Below, piece after piece: positions 37,076-45,325 of a DNA stretch of 64,000 nt; positions within the stretch are counted from its first letter, which is position 1, and each line of letters opens with the position of its first letter. Below the pieces are notes generated by a model, which worked only from the letters and a program-made list of their open reading frames with translations, ran no database searches and was not told where the DNA came from. This stretch comes from Micrococcaceae bacterium Sec5.1 (lineage in GTDB: Bacteria; Actinomycetota; Actinomycetes; Actinomycetales; Micrococcaceae). Both the position numbers and the translations under genes were made by a program. The stretch lies in assembly GCA_039636795.1 (NCBI GenBank), contig CP143430.1:1984001-2048000 (forward strand). The letters are read 5' to 3'.

Positions 37076-37306
37076 TCACGGCCCTGAGATCCAAGCGACG
37101 AGGGCTACGACAATTCCCAGGACAATCCAGGCCCCGAAAATGACGCGCAGCACCTTGAGGTTTCGACGTTTGAAAGCAGGCTTGTCCAGGTTGGGTCGGA
37201 AGTAGGCTTGAGTGTTTGCAGCGGCGTTGGTCAGGGGTGTGGCGAGGGTCATCATTAGCAGGCCTGCTCCTATCAGGGCCAGGCCAAATATTGCTCCAGA
37301 TGCCAT
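37076..37306 (-). CDS. Small membrane protein, two segments
   Basis: The 76-residue protein has hydrophobic segments at about 5-30 and 50-73, with a positively charged loop (FKRRNLK). It is related in layout to the protein at 37408 (similar KPA-x-R-NR-K/T-LR loop). Not recognised further. Confidence 0.6.
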   Translation of the reverse strand: MASGAIFGLALIGAGLLMMTLATPLTNAAANTQAYFRPNLDKPAFKRRNLKVLRVIFGAWIVLGIVVALVAWISGP

Positions 37307-37349
37307 TGTTATTTCTCTTGGTGGATTTTGTGGCAGTTGCCTGGCTCCT

Positions 37350-37395
37350 GGTGCGATGTACCCCCGGTGCGATGTACCCCCGGTGCGATGTAAAC
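37350..37395. repeat. 16-bp tandem repeat, about 2.8 copies
   Basis: The unit GGTGCGATGTACCCCC occurs at 37350-37365 and 37366-37381, with a partial, diverged third copy to 37395. It lies between two small membrane-protein genes and upstream of the 37306 gene. Confidence 0.85.
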
Positions 37396-37407
37396 CGAGG
37401 ATGATGA

Positions 37408-37671
37408 TCAGACGGCTAGGTAGCTCCAGCCCCAGCGACCGGTCACAAGGGCAGTAAGAAGGCCCATGATTATCAGGGCGCCACCCAGCGCCATGAAGCA
37501 GATCGCCCCGATCCTAAGCGTTTGCCGATTCCTACTCGCATATGCGGGCTTTTGTTCGTCTCGGAGTGTCCAATGCCAGTTTGCACCCCACCTTGCAAGC
37601 GTGGTGGATATGGCATACCCCGTAAGGCCCATGACGATAAGCGTGGCTCCCATCAGAATCGGACCGATCAT
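37408..37671 (-). CDS. Small membrane protein, two segments
   Basis: This 87-residue protein has membrane segments at about 3-24 and 54-78 with a soluble loop between. Layout and the loop sequence (KPAYASRNRQTLR) resemble the neighbour at 37076, suggesting they are divergent paralogues. Function unknown. Confidence 0.6.
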   Translation of the reverse strand: MIGPILMGATLIVMGLTGYAISTTLARWGANWHWTLRDEQKPAYASRNRQTLRIGAICFMALGGALIIMGLLTALVTGRWGWSYLAV

Positions 37672-37833
37672 TGTTTACCCCTTTCGTGAGGGTCGTTGTT
37701 GTGACCGAACGAGTCACCTACTCAGGCCTGGGCCCGGCTTCGAAGACGAGCATTGGCATCAGGTTGGCTATGAACAGCAATGGGGCTTGGTTTTTCTCTT
37801 CGCGAGCCTACCCTCTGGTGGTCAACGACAATG

Positions 37834-38163
37834 TCACGGCATTCGGTCGTCATATCGAACCGGGTAGCCAAGCTTTTCAGCAGCTTCAAGAACGGCGTCT
37901 GGCGATCGGGAAGGAAACGTCCAGGGCATGTTCTCCTCTGCGAGGAATTCCACCTGCGGGGGCGCCATGACGTTCAAACGGCCTAGGTACACCTCACGGA
38001 TGGCGGACCGCTCGACCCGCCACGGCCCGGCAAAACGCGCGAGCCAACGAAATCTCATCCTGAATTCAATGTGTGAGTCATCCAGGGTCAGCAGAACCCA
38101 AGGACCCAGGATCCTTATCAATTTCCCGGGTCTCTCCAAGCCGCCTTTGAACATGTACGTCAT
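37834..38163 (-). CDS. Hypothetical protein, duplicated family member 1
   Basis: The 109-residue protein is about 65 percent similar by eye to the one at 39271: both start MTY-FxGGLxRPG, share RILGPWV, MRFRWLAR and GPWR-ERS, and end KLGYPVRYDDR. The beta-rich pattern suggests a PH-like or similar small domain, but this is inference. The downstream (3') ends of both genes are nearly identical in DNA as well. Confidence 0.75.
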   Translation of the reverse strand: MTYMFKGGLERPGKLIRILGPWVLLTLDDSHIEFRMRFRWLARFAGPWRVERSAIREVYLGRLNVMAPPQVEFLAEENMPWTFPSRSPDAVLEAAEKLGYPVRYDDRMP

Positions 38164-38187
38164 TTGACCACCTTGATCGAAGCCAGG

Positions 38188-38391
38188 TTATTGGCCACTG
38201 TTCCTGTGTCTTCTTCTATAAATCCAAACATTCCGGGCTACCTCGACGAGAACGAAAACCGTCACAATCGTTCCTACCATTGGGGCAAAATTTGGGTGGC
38301 TGGGCGGAATCAGGAAGGACATCACCAGTACTGTTACTCCGATGGTGATGATCAGGCCTAAGCCCGATCCGATGATTTCACGTTTTGTCAT
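38188..38391 (-). CDS. Small membrane protein, two segments
   Basis: The 67-residue protein has hydrophobic stretches at about 8-30 and 37-55 and a basic tail (YRRRHRNSGQ). Not recognised. It immediately precedes the duplicated gene at 37834 on the same strand. Confidence 0.55.
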   Translation of the reverse strand: MTKREIIGSGLGLIITIGVTVLVMSFLIPPSHPNFAPMVGTIVTVFVLVEVARNVWIYRRRHRNSGQ

Positions 38392-38545
38392 TTAGCCCTC
38401 CGGACCCGGACATCCAATGCTTATGCCAAAGTAGGCACCTGATACAAGGCCTCCAGCGGCTCCAGAACAACGGACCCGCATCAAAAGCTCGTCGACCTAG
38501 CCAGTGACGATCTCCGTCTGCTGATCTCGTTTCCGGCGGTTCGGG

Positions 38546-38830
38546 CTATTCGCGTTCCAGGGGAAGACCTGCTGCGTGTCGCCGACGGTCCTCCCTTGCC
38601 TCCGCGTTCACTCGCTGTAGTCCCCGAGCGCCCTTGACCACAAAAAGAGCCGCCGCAAGCAAGAGCAGGCCCACTAATGCGATGGACCAATATGTGGAGG
38701 GGTCATTGATTTTTGGCTGTGTGACCCAGAAGAAGATTATCGCGACCAGCATGATGAGGTTGGCGATGAAGTAAGGACCGAACATCGAAAGGACAGCGTT
38801 CCAAGTCGCTTTGCTCGAACGGTTCCTCAT
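38546..38830 (-). CDS. Small membrane protein, two segments
   Basis: This 94-residue protein has membrane segments at about 12-35 and 48-68, and a charged C-terminal tail (AREDRRRHAAGLPLERE). The ATG at 38830 is strongly supported by AAAGGAG eight bases ahead, better than an upstream frame extension to 38944. Confidence 0.7.
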   Translation of the reverse strand: MRNRSSKATWNAVLSMFGPYFIANLIMLVAIIFFWVTQPKINDPSTYWSIALVGLLLLAAALFVVKGARGLQRVNAEAREDRRRHAAGLPLERE

Positions 38831-38846
38831 GCGAGCTCCTTTCTTG

Positions 38847-39047
38847 TCAGATGGCCTCGTCATCGTCGCCGTTGCGAGTAGCTCTTCGTGCTCGGAGCTT
38901 GTAAACAAGTCGAGCAACAGTTGGCGCGATAAGAGCTCCGGCAAACGCGTAGCGCCAAGGGCCCCGGGTTTTGGACGGCATGATTGTCCCGGCAGTTACC
39001 GGCAGGAAGATATTTTGAGGCCAAGACAATATCAAATTCTTGCTCAC
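38847..39047 (-). CDS. Small membrane-associated protein
   Basis: This 66-residue protein starts at a GTG preceded by AAAGGGGGG, with one hydrophobic helix (about 35-50, FAGALIAPTVARLVY) and a highly charged tail (KLRARRATRNGDDDEAI). Alternative starts are ATG at 38981 or 39077. It ends 16 bases before the gene at 38830, so the two are likely co-transcribed. Confidence 0.5.
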   Translation of the reverse strand: MSKNLILSWPQNIFLPVTAGTIMPSKTRGPWRYAFAGALIAPTVARLVYKLRARRATRNGDDDEAI

Positions 39048-39094
39048 TCCCGTTCCCCCCTTTTGGGCTGATGCCATGATTCATTTGTCCGTGT

Positions 39095-39253
39095 CTAGGC
39101 CGGAAAGAGACAGCCGAGGAACGCGAACCCAATGCCCACAAGCCCAATCCGTGCGGGGCCCGGAAGCATTATCTTGAAGACTGCCGTTTGCAGTCCGAAT
39201 CCACAAGAGCCGAGCACTCCGAGGGCATGGGAACATCCGCGATTTCCACGCAC
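39095..39253 (-). CDS. Possible very small membrane protein
   Basis: A GTG-start frame of 52 residues contains two hydrophobic stretches (ALGVLGSCGFGLQTAV and IGLVGIGFAFLGCLF) consistent with a membrane hairpin like those of its neighbours. No ribosome site is clear, so it remains doubtful. Confidence 0.35.
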   Translation of the reverse strand: MRGNRGCSHALGVLGSCGFGLQTAVFKIMLPGPARIGLVGIGFAFLGCLFPA

Positions 39254-39270
39254 GGGTGGTCAACGCACCA

Positions 39271-39603
39271 TCATTGGATTCGGTCGTCATATCGAACCGG
39301 ATAGCCAAGCTTGTCGGCAGCTTCAAGCACGTCCAGTGGCCACTGGGTCAGAAACGACCACGGCATGATCTCCTCGCCGAGGAAGTTCACCCGCCCCCAT
39401 GGTGAAAGCGCGTTCGGACGGCCTGGGTAGACGTCGCGGATGACGGAACGCTCGAGCCGCCACGGGCCGAAAACACGCGCGAGCCAACGGAATCTCATGC
39501 AGAATTCCAAGTGCGTCGGGTGTAACTTCAGCACGACCCAAGGTCCAAGAATTCTAGTCAGTGCGCCCGGTCTTACTAGGCCGCCTCTGAACACGTACGT
39601 CAT
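39271..39603 (-). CDS. Hypothetical protein, duplicated family member 2
   Basis: The 110-residue paralogue of the 37834 gene shares nearly all conserved tryptophans, arginines and the KLGYPVRYDDR end. The ATG at 39603 aligns with that of the other copy; upstream sequence in the frame is not conserved. The two copies are 1.4 kb apart and in the same orientation, as expected from a tandem duplication with intervening genes. Confidence 0.75.
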   Translation of the reverse strand: MTYVFRGGLVRPGALTRILGPWVVLKLHPTHLEFCMRFRWLARVFGPWRLERSVIRDVYPGRPNALSPWGRVNFLGEEIMPWSFLTQWPLDVLEAADKLGYPVRYDDRIQ

Positions 39604-39667
39604 TTGAACACCTTGAAAGGATCGATATTTAGGTAAGGATCGGAATCGTTGACTGGCCCTCCAGGTT

Positions 39668-39901
39668 CTAAGGGGCACTTTCTTCGCCGCGGGCATGGCT
39701 CGAATTAGTCCAGTCGCCCCTAAGGTCTCTGCGGATGTAGATGACCGTTAGGGCAACGCCTATAGGGGCTATCCACAGCCAAATGCCCAGAGCTTCAGTA
39801 AAACGGAATCCAGTGAACAGAAGCGCGAGCATGAACCCGATCGCCCATCCAACGAAACAGCTGGCGATCGATCTCCGAATTCGTTCACGTCGTGTTGCCA
39901 T
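39668..39901 (-). CDS. Small membrane protein, two segments
   Basis: The 77-residue protein has a basic N-terminus (MATRRERIRRSI), two hydrophobic segments (about 14-32 and 36-56) and a charged tail. The ATG at 39901 is chosen over a long upstream frame extension. Not recognised. Confidence 0.6.
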   Translation of the reverse strand: MATRRERIRRSIASCFVGWAIGFMLALLFTGFRFTEALGIWLWIAPIGVALTVIYIRRDLRGDWTNSSHARGEESAP

Positions 39902-40021
39902 GATTGATCCTAGCCCCGACCAACCGCCTCCCGGCGGAACCCAGCTCTTGAGACGAGAGGAGCACCCCGACGGCATGGTCGCTTCGGATAAGCCGATCTT
40001 TCCGTGCACCCGCTCCCTGGG

Positions 40022-40432
40022 TCAACCGAACATGTATTGCGCGATCGAAGCTAGATAAAGAAGAGCGAGACCGTGTCCGACTCCCCACGCAACCGACTGT
40101 GGCCACTTCTTTGAAACCACCTTGGATGTTGGCGACTCATCCATGCTTTTCCGACTTGGATGCTCGCGCCGCAACGGTTTTAGACCGTACGTAACGAGAG
40201 AGACGAGTAGCGCGGCGAAGGCGGCATAAGCCAAGGCCGGAAGACCGCGGAAGGATGTCATCGGAGGCAGTGCAAAAACGATGGCTGCGGCGGCGACCAG
40301 GAATGCAAGGTGCACCGCCTCGAAGCCAATCTCGCCCTTCGCGCCTGGTTTGATAGCCATGCGGTGTCGCCCGCCCCAACTCAGGCCATAGCCGAACAAC
40401 AAGAGGTACACGTACATCAATACGCGAATCAT
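40022..40432 (-). CDS. Hypothetical membrane protein, four segments
   Basis: The 136-residue protein has about four hydrophobic segments (about 2-18, 35-55, 62-80, 117-133), with a charged loop before the last (REHPSRKSMDESPTSK). Start is ATG at 40432; a TTG six bases upstream is also in frame. Not recognised. Confidence 0.6.
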   Translation of the reverse strand: MIRVLMYVYLLLFGYGLSWGGRHRMAIKPGAKGEIGFEAVHLAFLVAAAAIVFALPPMTSFRGLPALAYAAFAALLVSLVTYGLKPLRREHPSRKSMDESPTSKVVSKKWPQSVAWGVGHGLALLYLASIAQYMFG

Positions 40433-40462
40433 TAGCAATACTTCCGCACGTAGTTGAAGGCA

Positions 40463-40743
40463 TCATATGGAAACTGTGGTCGTCCTGTTGGAAGCGTCGG
40501 TCTTGCCAGTCAGCTGACCCGCTGCGTCGTAGGCGTAGCTGGTTAGCGGTTGAGCGCGTCCGTCGATGACGTCAGACGATTGCTGGAGTCGTAGGCGTAG
40601 TTGGTGACGTGGGATGCCTGGTCGGTCTGGGAAATTGTGTTGCCATCAGCGTCGTAGCCGGTCGCTGTAACGGTAGCGTCCGGGCGGGTGGTACCTGTTT
40701 TCCTGCCCAGGGCGTCGTAGCTGTAGCCCGTGGTGCGTCCCAT
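40463..40743 (-). pseudogene. RHS/YD-repeat fragment
   Basis: About three YD repeats are readable on the minus strand: GYSYDALGRKTGT, GYDADGNTISQT and AYDSSNRLTSSTD, then after a stop and frame change SYAYDAAGQLTGKTDASN. RHS proteins are large secreted toxin carriers; this is a scrap with no start and a frameshift near 40545. It lies among the small membrane genes and supports the idea that this region holds leftovers of a toxin locus. Confidence 0.85.
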
Positions 40744-40791
40744 GCGGTCGGTCGTTCAATCCGCGGACCCTCCATTACTCGATGTCCACGA

Positions 40792-41199
40792 TTACCTCAA
40801 GTCAGCTGCGTGGGATGCCACCTTGAAGTCAAAGAGCAGCACCATGATTAGGTTTGCTGTCAGCAGCAGGAATACGGCAATAATGCCTATTGACAGTCCG
40901 GCCACAAAGAGGCTTAGGGCCGCTGCACCCGTGAGGGGAAGTAGCAGGAGGAAAAGGACACGTTTCCATGGCTTCGGGCTCGGAACGAACTCACCATCGG
41001 GCCGCTGACCGCCCAGTTGCCAGGCCCGGAAGAGAGTAATGATTCCAGTTGTGATGAGTCCTATAGCGAGAAAGGCGTCCATTTGGCTTCGCGGATGAAC
41101 CGCTGAATCGATCAGCAACGCAATTGCGCCCAGAGCCAGCACGGCCATGGTGATAGCCATGGCACGGCGTAGGCCCGGAAGATCTGTCCACTTTTTCAT
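40792..41199 (-). CDS. Hypothetical membrane protein, four segments
   Basis: The 135-residue protein has four hydrophobic segments (about 14-34, 42-60, 84-103, 106-126) arranged as two pairs. The start ATG at 41199 begins MKKWTDLPGLRRA. Not recognised. It lies directly downstream of an unassigned open frame (41249-41527, minus) that could be a toxin tip or nothing. Confidence 0.65.
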   Translation of the reverse strand: MKKWTDLPGLRRAMAITMAVLALGAIALLIDSAVHPRSQMDAFLAIGLITTGIITLFRAWQLGGQRPDGEFVPSPKPWKRVLFLLLLPLTGAAALSLFVAGLSIGIIAVFLLLTANLIMVLLFDFKVASHAADLR

Positions 41200-41793
41200 G
41201 AAGCACCGCCCCGATAAGATTCCCGCAGACACCATGAGCTTGGGTCGATCATAGTTTGGCGTAGCACAAACCACCTCCGATGGCGCTTGAGAATGCCAAT
41301 GTGTTGCCGGTGGCCACCCATCCCTGGACGGTTGCTCCCGATTGAATCACTCTAGCCACGTGGGCTCCCACCGAGGGTATTCGAGCAATAGCGAGGGGTC
41401 TGAGGAACCAAGAGATGGCTGCCAAACGGCATCCGAACGTGTTGGACGGGTCATTAGCGACAACCGGATCAATAGGGCCAGTGTTGGGCGAGTAAGTTGC
41501 CCATGTGGGTGGGAATTGACGACGCACGACAATTTCTGAAAATTGGTATTCCCGGATTGACAGCGAGGCTGTCTGCAGCTCACTCAGCCCTGAGGCTTTC
41601 TCCGCGAACGGTCGCGTTGTCGGTCAGGCTGCCTGCGGACATCGAAGAAGCCCGCCGATGGGGGACCGACGGGCTTCCGCCTCAACGCTATGGGTGCGGA
41701 TTACCAACATCAACTTGAACAAATGGCCGGCGAAGGCCTGTTCAGGCCAGCTCGCACTTGAGCCGGATCAGTTGCTGAAGCTGTGGGTCGTGC
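41200..41793. other. Stretch with no confident gene
   Basis: Several overlapping frames exist (for example 41249-41527 minus and 41497-41718 plus), but none has a recognisable domain, good ribosome site or consistent coding pattern. A glycine-rich tail (FSSAIGGGLCYAKL) at 41249 could be a degraded toxin end. Probably decayed DNA. Confidence 0.4.
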
Positions 41794-41955
41794 TTACGGC
41801 TGCGGATCCAGGCTGTCGCTTGTCCGGATGACGAGTATTTTGAAGCCTTCGGGAACCAAAGCCTCCGCGGTTGCTTTGGCTTCGTCATGTGTCCTGCCTT
41901 CGGCGCTGACATGGTCCGGGGTACCGTCGGGGGCTTCTATGGTCAGGGTTACCAT
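41794..41955 (-). CDS. Small conserved hypothetical protein
   Basis: This 53-residue frame was found by reading the minus strand. It reads MVTLTIEAPDGTPDH, then EGRTHDEAKATAEALVPEGF and ends ILVIRTSDS. The pattern of EAKA and VPEGxxxLVIRT matches short actinobacterial proteins of unknown role that I recall. Start ATG at 41955, or GTG at 41964. Confidence 0.6.
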   Translation of the reverse strand: MVTLTIEAPDGTPDHVSAEGRTHDEAKATAEALVPEGFKILVIRTSDSLDPQP

Positions 41956-41982
41956 CACGTTCACATTTTAGGCGGCCTCTGA

Positions 41983-43692
41983 GTGGCTCTCAGCCCTGGC
42001 GGTGGGCGGGCCACTGGAACGGAAGCTGCCGTGGATGGGTGGAACCTGCGCCGTATTAGGACCCTGGATGGGTGGTACCTGAATATGCGAGGCGGTAGAT
42101 TGGCCGCCAGGAATGTGCAGCTGAATTTGGGGGCTTCAGTGCAGTTGGTGGCGTACCTGAACGGTGAACGGATCGATGCAACGCAGATGGCCCATGACCA
42201 TTGGCGGGGGCTGGTGAATCATCCGCTGTATGAATCCCTTGTCCTGCTGGAGTGCGGACTGCGGGCAAGCCGGGTAACACGCAAGGGGCGACAGTTCTTC
42301 AAGCACTATCCGGACGTTGAATGCGGCTTCGAGCACAAGTCGGAGTCGGCTCAGCATCTGGCAATGAAGCGGGCGCTGAAGGACAGGATTGACGCTGTTC
42401 CCGGCTGGCGCGCGGAGGTCGAGCATGCCCATCCGGAGCGACTATGGATCGCGGACGTCATGGCCTTTCATGTCTCGGGCAAAAGGCTCGCTTTTGAGGT
42501 CCAGCTCTCCGCACAGAGCGAGGACGAGTATATCTTTCGGTCCCAGCGCTACATTGACGATCGTGTCGGCCCTGTGTGGGTGGTCCCCGGGAACGTTGAT
42601 TGGATTCGTGTGAAGCTGCCCACGATCGTCACCAACTTCGGTAAGAGCAACGATCTGCCGGATGACCCGGCAGCGCTCATGGAAGCATCGGCGTACCAGC
42701 CGATGGTCCATGCTATAGCGCGGGTGGGGAGCGTCGTGGACCACGTGCTGCATCCCTCGTTCCGCTGGGCGCACGGCACACCAACGAGGCAACAGGAGCT
42801 CCTGGCACAAGAAGATATGAAACGGGCGCAGGATGCAGAGACCGCGAAATTGAGTGCGGCGGCCGCCCTGACTGCGAAGCTGCTTGCCGACGAGGAGACC
42901 CTCCGCCGAAATGCCCGGCACGCGGCGGAGTTCGTGAGCCTGGCAGTTCCGCCGGACATCATCAGCACGCCGGCAATCGTGGCTGGAATGAACATCTGGG
43001 CCAGCGTGGTGAAGTGTCCGGGCAACGGTCATTCGATGTTGATTTGGCGCCTCGTTGAGCCACCGTACGCAGTCAATTCCCGCCCCTACCAACTTGATCG
43101 GGAAAACTACCAGAATGTCTGCGCGCGTGTGAGCACATGGCTGGAAAAGGAAGGCCATGGTCTTCCAAAGGCCGACATTGTTCGATTTAAGGGCCTCGGG
43201 AAACGTCAAGGCTTCGCATGCCCTGAGTGCAAAGAGATCATCAGGGAGCGTTTGGTGGCAGCGCTCCCGCGTACAAAATGGTCGCTCATAGCGGCGGGCA
43301 TTCTGAACCGCTCGGGCAGGCCGCCGGTAGTGCAGGAGGCACTTCCCTCGGAACAGGGAATTCATAGACCCACGCCCCCGGAAGAACCATCGCGCGCGCC
43401 TATCCAGCAGACTAACGACGAGGTAAACCCACGGTTACTTGGACCGAAGAGTAAGCCGCTCTGGATGTTGGAGGCCCGCGGCGGCAGGGACATCGCCGAA
43501 CGACTGGCAGCCAAGGAAGCTCAAACAGCTCGCATGCAGACCATCAGGGACAACCCCCGATACCGGGCCAGCCCCAACGGTTTTCGCTTCTATTGCACTG
43601 ACTGCGGTGGCATATTCGAGGACGACAAGGAAGGCATCCATGCCGACGGGGGCTGCATCATTCCCAGCAAGCGGGGATCTGGTTGGTGGTAA
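41983..43692 (+). CDS. CoiA-like nuclease fused to zinc ribbons
   Basis: The 569-residue protein has a CoiA-like nuclease region (about 105-195): SESAQHLAMKRALKDRI, then D158 (WIADVMAF) and E172-x-Q174 (LAFEVQLSAQSEDE), the D-ExQ motif of the CoiA/PD-(D/E)XK group. A coiled, alanine-rich stretch follows (about 280-310). Cysteines C413-x-x-C416 and C538-x-x-C541 with downstream H and C form two zinc-ribbon-like parts, the last near the C-terminus. The start is uncertain (GTG at 41983). CoiA acts in natural competence in Firmicutes; role here unknown. Confidence 0.75.
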   Translation: MALSPGGGRATGTEAAVDGWNLRRIRTLDGWYLNMRGGRLAARNVQLNLGASVQLVAYLNGERIDATQMAHDHWRGLVNHPLYESLVLLECGLRASRVTRKGRQFFKHYPDVECGFEHKSESAQHLAMKRALKDRIDAVPGWRAEVEHAHPERLWIADVMAFHVSGKRLAFEVQLSAQSEDEYIFRSQRYIDDRVGPVWVVPGNVDWIRVKLPTIVTNFGKSNDLPDDPAALMEASAYQPMVHAIARVGSVVDHVLHPSFRWAHGTPTRQQELLAQEDMKRAQDAETAKLSAAAALTAKLLADEETLRRNARHAAEFVSLAVPPDIISTPAIVAGMNIWASVVKCPGNGHSMLIWRLVEPPYAVNSRPYQLDRENYQNVCARVSTWLEKEGHGLPKADIVRFKGLGKRQGFACPECKEIIRERLVAALPRTKWSLIAAGILNRSGRPPVVQEALPSEQGIHRPTPPEEPSRAPIQQTNDEVNPRLLGPKSKPLWMLEARGGRDIAERLAAKEAQTARMQTIRDNPRYRASPNGFRFYCTDCGGIFEDDKEGIHADGGCIIPSKRGSGWW

Positions 43693-43754
43693 CTACGAAG
43701 TGTTTTCCACAGGTTCGCATACCGATATTGTGATCCAGAATCCATCGTTTTGCC

Positions 43755-44417
43755 TCATGCATGACAGTTCATTTTCGTTATTTGAAACCCGTCACCTTGG
43801 TTAGTTATGTCTTCCAGCTTCACGCGGGCGGGCTTGCCTTGCGGCAACCCCGCCGTAATGTCATTCGTTGAACCTATGGACCCCGCGCCTCTGTCAATGC
43901 TGACCGCCACATAAATCCCGCCAGGGCAGCCGTTAGGAGCCATGGACACGACGTCAACATATGTGCACTTCCACCTTCCGCAGCTAAATTTTGAATCGTC
44001 GAGATATTGGAAGTACATTTGGTTGCCCGCGGGATTCCAGCCTTGAGCTTTCATTTGCTTCTCTTCGCTCTCCGCCCTCAGTCGCTCGGCTTCTTGCGCC
44101 TGTGCTGCTTTCTCAGCGGCCATTCTTGCGCGTTCCGACGCAAAGAATGCGGCGTCCTCGGCTGCCTTTTTGGACGCTGCCGCCGCAGAAGCCTGCGATG
44201 ATGCTGATGCTGATGCTGATGCTGATGCTGATGCTGAGGCAGCACCCGCTGCCGCTTGCTCGGCCTCCCGGGCCGTAACAGTGACATTCCAAACAAATGC
44301 GCCACTCAGGGTCAACACCAATGCCGCGATGGACGAGATGATGACGTTGCGATTGCGTTTCCTCGGCCTCGGATCCTGCCGCACGTCACGCAAATTCGGT
44401 CCTTGAACCTCGTCCAT
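43755..44417 (-). CDS. Membrane-anchored protein with alanine-serine linker
   Basis: The 220-residue protein has a basic N-terminus (PRKRNRN), a membrane segment (about 26-48), an alanine/serine repeat linker from six copies of a hexanucleotide, a charged coil (about 85-130) and a C-terminal domain with CGRWKCTYVD and CPGGIYVAV cysteines, which may form disulfides outside the cell. The ATG at 44417 begins MDEVQGPNLRDV. Function unknown. Confidence 0.7.
   Translation of the reverse strand: MDEVQGPNLRDVRQDPRPRKRNRNVIISSIAALVLTLSGAFVWNVTVTAREAEQAAAGAASASASASASASASSQASAAAASKKAAEDAAFFASERARMAAEKAAQAQEAERLRAESEEKQMKAQGWNPAGNQMYFQYLDDSKFSCGRWKCTYVDVVSMAPNGCPGGIYVAVSIDRGAGSIGSTNDITAGLPQGKPARVKLEDITNQGDGFQITKMNCHA
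44200..44235. repeat. Hexanucleotide microsatellite (GATGCT)6
   Basis: Six exact copies of GATGCT encode the alanine-serine linker of the overlapping minus-strand membrane protein. Slippage would change linker length in two-residue steps without breaking the frame. Confidence 0.95.
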
Positions 44418-45325
44418 GAATGCCCCAATTCCACGCCGCCACCGCAGTTGAAAAGTTCGGGACGCTAACCCGCCCTTGACCATGGTTACAGAGAGACGGG
44501 CCTGCGCGTGAGGCTCGGGAGGTAATCCTTGGCCAATCCTGCGCAATCCGGGGAAAAACTAGCTCAATGCTGGCAAGCTTCGCTTGAAGAAGTGGCGGCA
44601 ATGAACTCGTGGAACATATGGAAGATAAGGCCGGTCTCTTCGTACAGTTTCTCCACAGATTGGATCATAGCTGTCGCCAGGGCCACAGCCAGTGCAAGAA
44701 GGCAAGGACCGTCGAGCCCAATCCCGCTGCAAGAACAGCAACCACTGCCCTCTCCAAGATGTCCATTGCTTGTACAACCCACTTAGGACGAGGAAGACGC
44801 AAGGCACAGTGCCTGGGTTTGGAAGCCATGGCAGCCCACCAATCTTTTGAGACTGGCCTGCCCGCCACACCAGTGAACGCTTGAATAGACCAAACCAAGG
44901 TTCATACGATGAGGACAGAAGCACACCAGTGACCCGGTATGTTTCCAGAGCGCCCCTCGCCTTGGACAGTTAGGGCGCTCTCCTTGTTTGAGAGCCAAGA
45001 ACTCGACTCATTCATTTCCGCAACGAAGCGTCGGCAAGTCGCATGTCCCCCGGATCGTTAATTTTTGTGAGGCGGGGTGCGTCGGCCGAGAACCACGAAC
45101 CGCCTGAATTCCCTGAATGTTGTGGCGCCGAAGACGCGCACCTGATCCTGTGCGAATCGCTCCCGCAGGATCAATCAGCCGCCTCGATTGGAAGGCGATT
45201 GAGCTGGGTTGCACCGAATCTGTGGCAAGGGTCGCGAACGATCTCCGGGCGCTTGGGCTTGATCCCTGCGAGGTGATCCACCAGTGAGCGGGCATCGCTT
45301 CGTTGGGCGCTCTTGAGGGGCCAGG
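44418..45325. other. Long stretch with no confident gene
   Basis: Over 900 bases lack a supported gene. A minus-strand frame at 44665-44766 could encode a 33-residue hydrophobic peptide (MDILERAVVAVLAAGL), and a plus-strand frame ending at about 45287 has a helical tail (SRLDWKAIELGCTESVARV). Both are isolated and may be gene remnants. Several ORFs overlap without a common coding signal. Confidence 0.4.

Noticed and set aside
44559..44924. A 121-residue minus-strand frame
   Set aside because: Composition looks like a shifted version of the possible small hydrophobic peptide in another frame, with arginine and tryptophan excess; no start signal.
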